Shown: in pieces, positions 5,497-13,448 of the stretch
How the letters are laid out: each line of letters begins with the position of its first letter
Numbering within the stretch: position 1 is the stretch's first letter
DNA from: DATGHS01 sp035307785
GTDB lineage: Bacteria > Planctomycetota > Planctomycetia > Gemmatales > Gemmataceae
Length of the DNA stretch: 20,629 nt
NCBI GenBank assembly: GCA_035307785.1
Contig: DATGHS010000328.1
Location: 1 to 20,629, forward strand
Reading direction: 5' to 3'
Notes under the pieces: model-generated
Databases searched by the model: none
What the model saw: only the letters and a program-made list of their open reading frames with translations
Told to the model about the DNA's origin: nothing
Position numbers and translations under genes: made by a program

Positions 5497-8208
5497 ATGC
5501 GCGCGGCTACTTTCGGATGCCTTTTCTTTTCCGGGGCCAGGATTGCAGCCCTGCTCTGTTGCGTTTTTGCCTTCATCACTGCAGCCGAGCCTGTTAACGC
5601 ACAAAACCTGTGTAAATCGGAGCTGGAATGGTTCGGTACGCTGGGCTTCCCCGATTTGTCCAAATGCAAGCTGGTCAAAGTTGCCACCGGCGGCGCCTGG
5701 GGTAACGGCGGGCCGATGCACAAATCGTACGAATCTGCATTCCTGCTCTCCAGCGACGGCAAGAAGTTCACGGTTTTCAGGTTGGATTTGCAAACCAGCA
5801 ATTATGAAACGTCTGTCCCCGGCACGCAGGAGTTGCACCGCGTCGGTTACGAAGAGTTCAACTTGCGGATGAGCGTCGAAAGTTATCTTAAATCGCTCCT
5901 GCTGCCGGATGACGCAAACGGATACGAACATTTCCTCGGCCAATCGTTGACTGATCCCTTGCAGCTTTTCGTGCTTGCGCACGTGTGTTATCGGCAAGGC
6001 TGCGTCGAGCAGGCTGAGAAGCTACTCAGCCAAGTGCACCGTCGCTTCGCACAAAGTGGCAGCGGCCGCTTACGCAAGTCACTGCATCAGCTTCTGGTGG
6101 ATGAAGTCGCCAAGGAATTCATGAATCGCGCGGAGTGCGGTTTTTCCGACACGAGCATCTCGCGCAAGGCTCTGCTGGCCCAGTTCGAGCGCATCCTGAA
6201 ACTGTTGCCGGAAGGCGAGCATGCGCCTGGCCACAAGACCGAGCCGAAGTTCAACTGGCAAACCGGAAGCCACGGCTTCATGGCTCAATATTACATTGAC
6301 GGACTTAAGAAGATGGTGGCCGAGGACGAAGAAAAGTCCCGCAAGCCGGTCAAGCCGGAAAAGGATCTTACGAAGAAGCAACGCATTGCTGAGCTGATCT
6401 ATCGCCTGCGCGACCAGACCGGACTCCAATGCTCGATTCCGGGGTCGTGCGATATCTTTACGACCAGGTTTGGTGCAAGCAACGACGGAACCAAGCCGGC
6501 TGACCGGTTGGCGCACTTTAGTTACGATGCCGTGCCGCAGCTGATCGAAGCCCTCGACGATGAGCGCTTTTGCCGAGCGGGGGAATGCGATCGTTGGTCG
6601 TGGCGCGTACTGCGCGTCGGCGATTGCGCCGAAAGGATCATCGAGCGAATCTCCGGCCAAAGCTTTGGCAGAACTTCTGCCGATAGTCCGGCCGCGCTGA
6701 CCAAGGAACTGGCCGAAACCAAAAAGAAAATCCAATCTTGGTGGGACGAATTTCAAAAAAAGGGCGAGAAGCAGATGTTGATCGAAGCCACGCGGGCGGG
6801 CAGGTCGGACAGCTGGCGAGCCACCGAGATGCTTCAGGAGCGCTACCCGGATGCAGCGCTGGAGGCAATTGCAAAGGGAATTTCAGCGGCCGAAGACGAC
6901 TGGGCGGTGAGCAGTCTCATGCAAACGGCGGCCAAGGTTCCTGGCCCCGCAACGCTCAACTTCTTGAAGGACCAATTGAAGGCCAAGCCCCTGATCGCCC
7001 GAGTGGCGGCAGCCCGGGAATTGTGCGAGCGCGACGTGCCGGAAGCAATTCCCACCATGATAGCGGAATGGCAAAACCTGAAGCCGCGCAATGATCGCAG
7101 CATTTGGGACAAGGGTCCCGAACAGTTGATTTCGTTTCTCGCCGGCTGCGGCAAAGCCGAAGCGGTGAAAGCCCTCGGTAAAGACCTGATTCAACGAGAT
7201 CGCGACACGCGCCTGAAGGTGATCGAAGAAGTCGCTCGTCTGACCGATGACCCGAGCCCGGCCACTCGGGGAAGTAAACTGTCGCCAGCGATGATCGCGG
7301 CGCGAGACGAATTGCTGGTCCGGGCGCTCGACGACACCGAAAGGTACTGGGGCTTATCGGTGGGCCGAAACGGCAAAGGGACCTACAGTCCGCGCTTGTG
7401 CGACCTTGTTGCCTGGGACGTCGCGCAACTCTGGAAGATACCCGAGTCGTTCGATATTTCCGCCTCGCCGCGCGCGCGCGATCGCCAGCGCATTGAATTG
7501 CAAAACATCTGGCGAAAGAAGCAACGGCTGCAAGCGTTGGCTGTGCCCGAAGCCAAAAGGATCGAGCGGCTGCCTGATGCGGCAATTCAGCCTTTTCTGC
7601 AAGCGCTGATGCACGCGCCAACCGATGCGGAGCGGCAAAAAGCGCGAAGGATCATCGAGGCTGCCGGCTTGCCGGCACTACCGGCCGCCAAAGAATTGCT
7701 GGCGAAGACCAAGCAGGATCACGCGGCTTATGCGGAATTGCAAAAGGCAGTCAATCGCCTGGCCTGCGTGGTGGATGAAATAAAGCTCGGCAAAAACTCA
7801 GCCGAGCCGAGCAAGGAGTTCAAAGAAAAGATGGACGCCATGAAAGATAAGCCCCTGGAAATGAAGGAGTTGATCGATCTTTACGTGAGCGTGGTCAAGT
7901 CGTTGCCGGCCGGCGTGAGCGGCATCGAGGTTACCATCGAGCGCGAAGGCGACAGCACCGGCATGGTTTTGGAAGTCACGTTGGTGAAAGGAAAAGTTGC
8001 CGGGCCGGTCTTAGGATTGTGGTGGCGGCATGATGAATCGATCAGCACCGACGGCCAAGGCGCTCATGGCGTGCAAGGTCACAGCAACAACGACGGCGCC
8101 TTATCCGGCGGTTGCCTGGAAGAGTACACCAGATTCCTGCAACGAGAACTCGACCGCGGCCCGGAAAAGAGCATTCTCGCGCGAGCTTGCTTGGTCCGAG
8201 ATAAATAA
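5497..8208 (+). CDS. Large secreted protein with HEAT-like helical repeats
   Basis: This 903-aa exported protein has unknown function. The signal peptide covers residues 1-35 (hydrophobic core then EPVNA-QN). The mature part is largely alpha-helical. A segment around PQLIEALDDERF...LRVGDCAERIIERISG resembles the HEAT-like units of planctomycete exported proteins. It is followed by a basic Trp-rich stretch (SWWDEFQKKGEKQMLIEA) and further helical repeats in which units such as IPTMIAEW and EAVKALGKDLI recur. The C-terminal 120 residues are different, with a beta-rich part (GIEVTIEREGDSTGMVLEVTLVKG). No catalytic motif is seen; a scaffold or binding role is inferred. The start at ATG 5497 has AAAGGA 7 nt upstream. 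The next gene begins 23 bp after the stop, so the two probably form an operon. Confidence 0.85.
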   Translation: MRAATFGCLFFSGARIAALLCCVFAFITAAEPVNAQNLCKSELEWFGTLGFPDLSKCKLVKVATGGAWGNGGPMHKSYESAFLLSSDGKKFTVFRLDLQTSNYETSVPGTQELHRVGYEEFNLRMSVESYLKSLLLPDDANGYEHFLGQSLTDPLQLFVLAHVCYRQGCVEQAEKLLSQVHRRFAQSGSGRLRKSLHQLLVDEVAKEFMNRAECGFSDTSISRKALLAQFERILKLLPEGEHAPGHKTEPKFNWQTGSHGFMAQYYIDGLKKMVAEDEEKSRKPVKPEKDLTKKQRIAELIYRLRDQTGLQCSIPGSCDIFTTRFGASNDGTKPADRLAHFSYDAVPQLIEALDDERFCRAGECDRWSWRVLRVGDCAERIIERISGQSFGRTSADSPAALTKELAETKKKIQSWWDEFQKKGEKQMLIEATRAGRSDSWRATEMLQERYPDAALEAIAKGISAAEDDWAVSSLMQTAAKVPGPATLNFLKDQLKAKPLIARVAAARELCERDVPEAIPTMIAEWQNLKPRNDRSIWDKGPEQLISFLAGCGKAEAVKALGKDLIQRDRDTRLKVIEEVARLTDDPSPATRGSKLSPAMIAARDELLVRALDDTERYWGLSVGRNGKGTYSPRLCDLVAWDVAQLWKIPESFDISASPRARDRQRIELQNIWRKKQRLQALAVPEAKRIERLPDAAIQPFLQALMHAPTDAERQKARRIIEAAGLPALPAAKELLAKTKQDHAAYAELQKAVNRLACVVDEIKLGKNSAEPSKEFKEKMDAMKDKPLEMKELIDLYVSVVKSLPAGVSGIEVTIEREGDSTGMVLEVTLVKGKVAGPVLGLWWRHDESISTDGQGAHGVQGHSNNDGALSGGCLEEYTRFLQRELDRGPEKSILARACLVRDK

Positions 8209-8231
8209 CGGCACCCGCTGGAGGCAAGGAG

Positions 8232-11200
8232 ATGGAAAAGCGCTTGCTCGATATGATTGTGTTTCTTGCGGCGACCGCCGGGATTGCATGTTTGGCGCCC
8301 TCGAGCCACGCGCAGTTTCCCCCGGCCCCCAAGCCCGCCTCCAGCGCCGTTCCCAGCTGGGACGCCCGCGGCGTTGGCCCCCTGCCCTGGCAAGGCATTG
8401 CCTGCCTCGATGTTACCGACGACGGCAAGCTCATTGCCGTCGGCACCATCGCCCTGGCTGGCGATCCGAATGTGATCGTGCTCGACGACAAGGGGAAAGT
8501 GATTCGCCAATTCGCTGTTGGCCAGCGCTGGATCAACCAGGTGGCGTTCGATGGCGAAGATGTACTGGCCGTGTGCACCATGCCCACCGGCAAGGCCGGC
8601 GATCATCCAGCACTCTTCCGCTGCTCCGGTGACGAGGTAACCGAGGTGCCGCTGCCCAACCACGGTGGCGTGTTCCATTACGGCGACCATACGAACCACG
8701 TCACGCTGCTCTTGGCCCGGCACAACGGCCCGCCGGCCGTGCTGGCCGGCAACCAGTTGATCTGGCCGACCAAGGGCGAGAAGAAACCGCCGGCAGCGAC
8801 TTTCCCGCTCGGCAAAGATGCGCTCGCCGTTTCGCTGGCGGTAGATGGCGACTATGCGGTCGTGGGCACGGCCGTGTCCGATCCGGTGAATAATCTTTTC
8901 TTGCTCAAGAAAGGCGAAGCGACGCCGGTGTGGATGCGATCCGTGAATACGGAAACCGCAGAAGCGCCGAAACCGGAGAAGGGCTTGTACGGAAGGCCAA
9001 CTCTGCCCGACGGCACGCACGAAGAATTGCCGCAGCGAGATGAGAAAGTCTGGGCACCGCTGTCAGTGGCGCTACATGTTGGCACTGACGGCAAGCGGCG
9101 AATCGCTGTGGCCGATTACCAGGGCTGGCAACGCTGGGTGCGCTCATCGGCGACGATGAAGGAGGAAAGCCTTGGTATTCGCTTCATGCCCGCGAAACCG
9201 GTGGTTACGGTTTACGATGACGAAGGCAAAACCGTGTGGCACTACGGGCCGCAGACCTTTGGTAAACCATTTTGGTCTGATATGGTCTTCACTGATAACG
9301 GAGGGCGCGTGGATGCCAGCCCGCATTTCTGGACTTGCCGCGGATTGGGGGGTCGAGCGCTCCTGATCGCCGACGACGAAGCGAGTACAACCTACATGCT
9401 CGACATTTCCAATGGCAAGGCAACAGCGGGGAGGCTGTCCGAGTCCGAAAGGATTCCGGAGGCGTTGACGCATTGGGACCGGGCGGCCGAGCTCGCCGGC
9501 GTCCTGCGCGTAGTAGTGGCCAAATTGAACGGCGAAGTTTATAGCGAAGTGAACTTGAAGCAACTCCGGCATATCGACCTCAACACTGCCATCAAGCGCA
9601 AGCCCAAGCCCTGGGTCGCCGACGCTCGTGCCACGCCCATTGCCAAAGGCGTCTGGCAGCTTCCCGGCGGCCGCGTCGAGAGCGACCTCGGCGGCCAGCG
9701 ACTCATTGAAGCCCCTCAAGGCTTGATCCTCATCGAAGGCCATGCCGGGCTGAGTTTCGAGCGCGAATGGGAGGCGATCAAGGCCGTGGGTCTCGACCCC
9801 ATGAAGGTGAAATACGTCCTGGCCACGCACGAGCATGGCGACCATGCGCCGGGGGCGTATCTGTGGCGCGTGGTCACCGGCGCGAAGTTCGTGTGCAGCG
9901 AAGAGATGGCCTACACCTTGCAGCACCACATTCCCACCAACACCGGCTACGGCTTCCACCCGCCGGTGCCGACCGACATCAAGATCACCAAGGATACGGA
10001 ACTCGACCTGGCCGGGCTCAAGGTAAAGGCGATTCGCATTCCCGGCCACACCGCGGGCTCCATGGCCTGGCAATTCGAGAAAGACGGCAAATCGTTCGTG
10101 GCCTTCGGCGACCTGATCATGCCCAAGGGCGTGCTCGGCTATTCCGGCAGCATCAATTTCAGCGCCCGCGACGCACTCGCCAGCCTGCGGAAGCTGCAAG
10201 CGCTCAAGCCCGACGTGGTGCTGCCCGGCCACGGCAATGTCGAGGGGCCGCAGAACTACTTTGGGGCCGGCATCGAGGTCGCCGTGGCCGGCGGCTGGGG
10301 CCTCATCAAGCCCGAGAAGCCCGACCCCTTTTTCCGCATCACGCAGAAGAATGTGCTCGTGGTGGGCTGGAACGTCGGCGCGACGTCGGCCGCCTTCGGC
10401 GACATCGACGGCGACGGCTTGCCGGATGTGGCGATTGTCGGACCTGGAGAAGTATTTGGTCGAAGGGACGATACGGCGGCGGTGGTCAGAATCTTTCTCA
10501 ACAAGGGCGGAAAGTTCGACGACCAGCCCGACAAGATCATTCACCTGCCGAATCTGGCCAACCCGCATAAGATCCGCATTGTCCCGTCGTGTCTTGGCAA
10601 GGACTGCCCGCCCAGTATCTTTGTCGCAGGAAAGACGGCAGCGATGCTCCATTCCGGGTTGGCGCGCAAGTCCCTCGACTACAAAGTCGTCTCCTTCGAC
10701 TTGGGCGACGGCAATCAAGCGCGCGACACCGGCGATGGCATGCTGGTTTCACGCAGATTTGGCGCTTTCCAACTTGCAGCGAAGGAAAAAGACCGAACGA
10801 TTCTGAAGTCCTTCAAGCCGGAAATCTCCGGGCCCTATGTCGATGTGCAAGCGGTAAACCTCACCGGCGCCCACGAAGATGATCTGGTCAAATCGCGCGA
10901 TCTCGTCACTTCGCGCGGCCAGGTATTTCTGGCCGACAAGCAGGGTAAGCTGCCCGAGAAGCCGACTCTTCAGCTCGAGGTCGAGAAAGGCGACTGGACC
11001 TTCCTCGCCGTCGGCGATTTCAACGGCGACGGCAAACCGGATGTCGCCCTGCTCGCCTACGGCATGAACAAGCAAACCTCGGCCCGCATCTTCTACAACA
11101 CCGGCGACAAAGCGCGGCCATTTCACGAGAAACCCGATGCGATCATCCCGCTGAACCCAACGAAGAAGGACGCGCCGTTCACCTTGCTGCGCGATGCACC

Positions 11201-11486
11201 CGTGGTGGCCGACTGGAACGGCGACGGCATTGCCGACCTGATCATTGGCCGGGGCCAATCGAACGAAGTGCTGATCCTCTTCGGCAGCAAAGACGGCCTC
11301 GATATCAAGCGCTCGCAGACCATCGAGCTCGATTACCGCGTGCATTACGAAACCGGTCTCTTTGCCGGCGACTTCAACGGCGACGGCCGAACCGACCTGG
11401 CCGCTTTCGGCTACACCCTGACCGGAGTGGGCTGGAGCGGCCCGACCGCGGCGTACATCTGGCTGCAGCCGGCGCCGGCGAAGTAA
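8232..11486 (+). CDS. Secreted metallo-beta-lactamase-fold hydrolase fused to FG-GAP (VCBS) repeats
   Basis: This is a 1084-aa exported multidomain protein. A signal peptide (about residues 1-27, ending SSHA-Q) precedes about 430 residues of repeated beta-strand character, probably a propeller-like domain. A complete metallo-beta-lactamase fold follows at about 465-690, with HEHGDH (533-538), GHTAGS (His606), GDLIMP (Asp627) and LPGHGN (His667). The full two-zinc ligand set is present, so hydrolase activity is likely but the substrate is unknown. The C-terminal region carries four calcium-binding FG-GAP loops of the D-x-D/N-G-D-G-x-x-D type, at 724-732, 929-937, 994-1002 and 1047-1055. GGAGG (8220-8224) lies 7 nt before ATG 8232. 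Close spacing to the preceding HEAT-like gene suggests joint transcription. The MBL section resembles the glyoxalase II/SoxH-like branch. Confidence 0.92.
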   Translation: MEKRLLDMIVFLAATAGIACLAPSSHAQFPPAPKPASSAVPSWDARGVGPLPWQGIACLDVTDDGKLIAVGTIALAGDPNVIVLDDKGKVIRQFAVGQRWINQVAFDGEDVLAVCTMPTGKAGDHPALFRCSGDEVTEVPLPNHGGVFHYGDHTNHVTLLLARHNGPPAVLAGNQLIWPTKGEKKPPAATFPLGKDALAVSLAVDGDYAVVGTAVSDPVNNLFLLKKGEATPVWMRSVNTETAEAPKPEKGLYGRPTLPDGTHEELPQRDEKVWAPLSVALHVGTDGKRRIAVADYQGWQRWVRSSATMKEESLGIRFMPAKPVVTVYDDEGKTVWHYGPQTFGKPFWSDMVFTDNGGRVDASPHFWTCRGLGGRALLIADDEASTTYMLDISNGKATAGRLSESERIPEALTHWDRAAELAGVLRVVVAKLNGEVYSEVNLKQLRHIDLNTAIKRKPKPWVADARATPIAKGVWQLPGGRVESDLGGQRLIEAPQGLILIEGHAGLSFEREWEAIKAVGLDPMKVKYVLATHEHGDHAPGAYLWRVVTGAKFVCSEEMAYTLQHHIPTNTGYGFHPPVPTDIKITKDTELDLAGLKVKAIRIPGHTAGSMAWQFEKDGKSFVAFGDLIMPKGVLGYSGSINFSARDALASLRKLQALKPDVVLPGHGNVEGPQNYFGAGIEVAVAGGWGLIKPEKPDPFFRITQKNVLVVGWNVGATSAAFGDIDGDGLPDVAIVGPGEVFGRRDDTAAVVRIFLNKGGKFDDQPDKIIHLPNLANPHKIRIVPSCLGKDCPPSIFVAGKTAAMLHSGLARKSLDYKVVSFDLGDGNQARDTGDGMLVSRRFGAFQLAAKEKDRTILKSFKPEISGPYVDVQAVNLTGAHEDDLVKSRDLVTSRGQVFLADKQGKLPEKPTLQLEVEKGDWTFLAVGDFNGDGKPDVALLAYGMNKQTSARIFYNTGDKARPFHEKPDAIIPLNPTKKDAPFTLLRDAPVVADWNGDGIADLIIGRGQSNEVLILFGSKDGLDIKRSQTIELDYRVHYETGLFAGDFNGDGRTDLAAFGYTLTGVGWSGPTAAYIWLQPAPAK

Positions 11487-11572
11487 TCGGTAGCCAGTGC
11501 CGGCAGACGGCGTCGTAGCAGCCAGCCAGGCAACCGGCGTTCGCCCAGGAACAAAGACTTCGCGAGTTTTCC

Positions 11573-11956
11573 ATGCAACGAAACGCACGAGTCACCGTGG
11601 GCGGAATGGGAATCCACACCCGCCCGGCCGCGATGATTGTGGAGACTCTCACCCAGCGGTTTCCCGACCGGCGACCGCAGGTCCGATTCCGTGTTCCGTC
11701 CTGGACCATGCAGATCGATGAGAACCAGATCAGCGGCAGTTCATGGCAGGAGCTCGATCCATTCTCCATCTTGAATTTGCTCAGCGCGAGCCTGGATCGC
11801 GAGTCAGTTTTCGAAGTCGTTTGCAGCGGCGAGCAGGCCGACGAGGCGTTCGAGGTCTTGCGTGCTTTGTTCACCGAAGCGCCGGAGGACACGCTCGCGG
11901 GTGAGTTCTTTTCCGGAACCCGGTGGGAAGAGCTTCACCCGGGCGAATCGCTATAA
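11573..11956 (+). CDS. Enlarged HPr-like phosphocarrier protein
   Basis: This 127-aa protein has the hallmarks of HPr, the histidine phosphocarrier of the phosphotransferase system. The active-site motif GIHTRPAA places His at residue 15 and Arg at 17, the same numbering as classical HPr. A later FSILNLL around Ser65 corresponds to the region of the regulatory serine (Ser46 in HPr), and EQADEAFEVLRALF matches the C-terminal helix. It is longer than the usual 85-90 residues because of an insertion of about 15-20 residues between the first helix and the serine region, plus a 27-residue C-terminal tail. No enzyme I, EII or HPr kinase gene is visible nearby. The ribosome-binding site is weak. The stop lies 8 nt before the ATG of the receiver-TIR gene, so the two are probably linked in expression and perhaps in function. 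Confidence 0.82.
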   Translation: MQRNARVTVGGMGIHTRPAAMIVETLTQRFPDRRPQVRFRVPSWTMQIDENQISGSSWQELDPFSILNLLSASLDRESVFEVVCSGEQADEAFEVLRALFTEAPEDTLAGEFFSGTRWEELHPGESL

Positions 11957-11957
11957 T
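11952..11957 (+). promoter_or_regulatory. Consensus -10 hexamer overlapping the HPr-like stop codon
   Basis: TATAAT (11952-11957) is an exact -10 consensus. Transcription from it would start near 11964-11965, exactly at the ATG of the receiver-TIR gene, which has no clear Shine-Dalgarno sequence. A leaderless internal transcript is therefore possible. No good -35 element is seen at the expected distance, which lowers confidence. Confidence 0.3.
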
Positions 11958-11964
11958 CCGTTTC

Positions 11965-12831
11965 ATGGCCGCGCGAACTGCAACCATTGTGTTTGTCGAA
12001 GATGAACTCTCGCTCCTGCGCGAGTTCAGCAAGGTGCTGCAGCGCCAAGGGCACCGGGTTCTGGCCACGAGTCAACCCGACGAGGCGCTGAAGACTCTGC
12101 GCGAAGAGCCGCACGTCGATCTCATCATCACCGATCTTCAGCTTCCCGTGGACGAGAGCCGGGGAATCACGGCCTTCGAATCGAATGGCGGCAAGTCGGC
12201 GGGGCTGGTGCTGGCGCGATTTGCCCGGCAGCGCTTCCGCCGGTCCCCGATCATCCTCTGGACCCAAAGCACCGACCGCCAGGTCCGCCAGAAGGCCGTC
12301 GCGCTGGGAAACGTGCGCATCATTTCCAAGTCGAGCGGCGTGGACCCGGTTCTCGATTGCGTGGCCGAGGCGCTCGAAGGCTTTCCCGCGGGCACCCGCC
12401 CGCGCGTGCTGCTGGTGCACGGCCATGATCAGGCCACGCTCCGCGAGGTGAAGTCGTTCTTGCAAACCGATCTGCGCTTTCCGGAGCCGATCGTCTTGCG
12501 CGACATGCCCAATCACGGCGCGACCATTATCGAAAAACTGGAGAACTACACGCTCAGCGTGGATCTGGTCCTGGTTTTGCTGACGCCCGACGACTGCGTG
12601 GAAAGCACCCAGTCGCCGCAGGGCAAGGTGTACCGGGCCCGGCAGAACGTCATTTTTGAGATGGGCTTCTTCATTGGCCTTCTGGGACGACACAGTGGAA
12701 GAATCATCTTGCTGCACCGCGACCAGGTGGAGCTGCCGTCCGACATCGGCGGGCTGATCACCATTGATATTTCGCAGGGCATTCAGCACGCGCGCCCGGA
12801 GCTTATTCAAGAGCTGCGCGAGTGGATCTAG
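11965..12831 (+). CDS. Response-regulator receiver domain fused to a TIR-like (CAP12/PycTIR-type) domain
   Basis: This is a 288-aa two-domain cytosolic protein. Residues 6-140 form a CheY-like receiver with acidic pair Glu12/Asp13, phospho-acceptor Asp57 (IITDLQLP), Thr100 (ILWTQS) and Lys122 (IISK), so phosphorylation is possible. Residues 146-288 match the predicted nucleotide-binding TIR-like family (PF10137): RVLLVHGHD, NHGATIIEKLENY, LVLVLLTPDD, and RARQNVIFEMGFFIG with Glu232 at the expected catalytic position, then VELPSDIGG. Relatives of this domain degrade NAD+ in CBASS and Pycsar anti-phage systems. Here the sensory part is a receiver instead of a cyclic-nucleotide sensor. The start at ATG 11965 begins the receiver cleanly; an upstream GTG at 11923 would overlap the HPr-like gene. 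No partner kinase or cyclase lies nearby. Activity is inferred, not shown. Confidence 0.88.
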   Translation: MAARTATIVFVEDELSLLREFSKVLQRQGHRVLATSQPDEALKTLREEPHVDLIITDLQLPVDESRGITAFESNGGKSAGLVLARFARQRFRRSPIILWTQSTDRQVRQKAVALGNVRIISKSSGVDPVLDCVAEALEGFPAGTRPRVLLVHGHDQATLREVKSFLQTDLRFPEPIVLRDMPNHGATIIEKLENYTLSVDLVLVLLTPDDCVESTQSPQGKVYRARQNVIFEMGFFIGLLGRHSGRIILLHRDQVELPSDIGGLITIDISQGIQHARPELIQELREWI

Positions 12832-12947
12832 GGGACTGGTGTCCTCGAGAAATTCAGACCGTGAAATCCCTGGCCACTCTTGTGCCTCATGTGATTGAGA
12901 GACCGCAATAGGCAACCGTAACCATTTTTTCGTTTAAGGAGGCGCTC

Positions 12948-13394
12948 ATGCGAATCTCTTTGCTCGCCCTGTTTGTCTGCATTCCGATTGGCTTCGCCTG
13001 GGCCGACGATGCGGCCAATAAGGAAATGAAATTGCTGGATGGTGAGTGGGCCATGGTCTCCGGCGAGCGGGAGGGGACACCATTTTCGGAGGAAGTCGTC
13101 AAGGCGGCCAAACGCGTTACCAAGGACGGCGAGACGGCAACCGAGTTTAACGGCGTACTGGCGGTGAAGGCCAAATTCAAAGTGGACGCGAGCAAGAATC
13201 CGAAGACCATCGATTACGATATCACCGACGGTCCCAACAAGGGCAAGGGCATGATCGGCATTTATGAAATCAAGGGCGACGAGTTCAAGGCGTGCATGGT
13301 AATGTCGGACCAAAAACGGCCCACCGATTTCACGACCAAGGAAGGCGATGGCCGAACGCTGACCGTCTGGAAGCGGGTGAAGACGGAAAAGTGA
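12948..13394 (+). CDS. Secreted TIGR03067-domain protein
   Basis: This 148-aa exported protein belongs to a family abundant in planctomycetes whose function is unknown. The signal peptide is residues 1-19 (FVCIPIGFAWA-DD). The family pattern is clear: LLDGEWAMVSGEREG near the N-terminus, then KVDASKNPKTIDYDITDGPNKGKGMIGIYEIKGDEFKACM, the RPTDF motif, and a closing LTVWKR. Length agrees with the usual single-domain members. A strong AAGGAGG (12936-12942) lies 5 nt before ATG 12948. The gene converges with the glycine-cleavage operon and a hairpin sits in the 54-bp gap between them. It is separated from the receiver-TIR gene by 116 bp and need not be functionally related to it. Confidence 0.92.
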   Translation: MRISLLALFVCIPIGFAWADDAANKEMKLLDGEWAMVSGEREGTPFSEEVVKAAKRVTKDGETATEFNGVLAVKAKFKVDASKNPKTIDYDITDGPNKGKGMIGIYEIKGDEFKACMVMSDQKRPTDFTTKEGDGRTLTVWKRVKTEK

Positions 13395-13413
13395 TAGGGC
13401 CGGCGGGAAGCGT

Positions 13414-13436
13414 GTTCCCGGACAAAGCCCGGGAAC
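13414..13436. terminator. Hairpin between convergent genes, candidate bidirectional terminator
   Basis: GTTCCCGG (13414-13421) and CCGGGAAC (13429-13436) form a perfect 8-bp GC-rich stem with the 7-nt loop ACAAAGC. It lies between the stop codons of the convergent genes (13394 and 13449). There is no T-run after it on either strand, so it is at best an atypical intrinsic terminator. Confidence 0.45.
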
Positions 13437-13448
13437 TACGACAACACT

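Noticed and set aside
9144..10718. 524-codon open frame on the minus strand inside the MBL/FG-GAP gene
   Set aside because: It is antisense to a clearly coding frame with intact zinc and calcium motifs. The translation shows no recognisable domain, and long antisense frames are expected from this codon bias.
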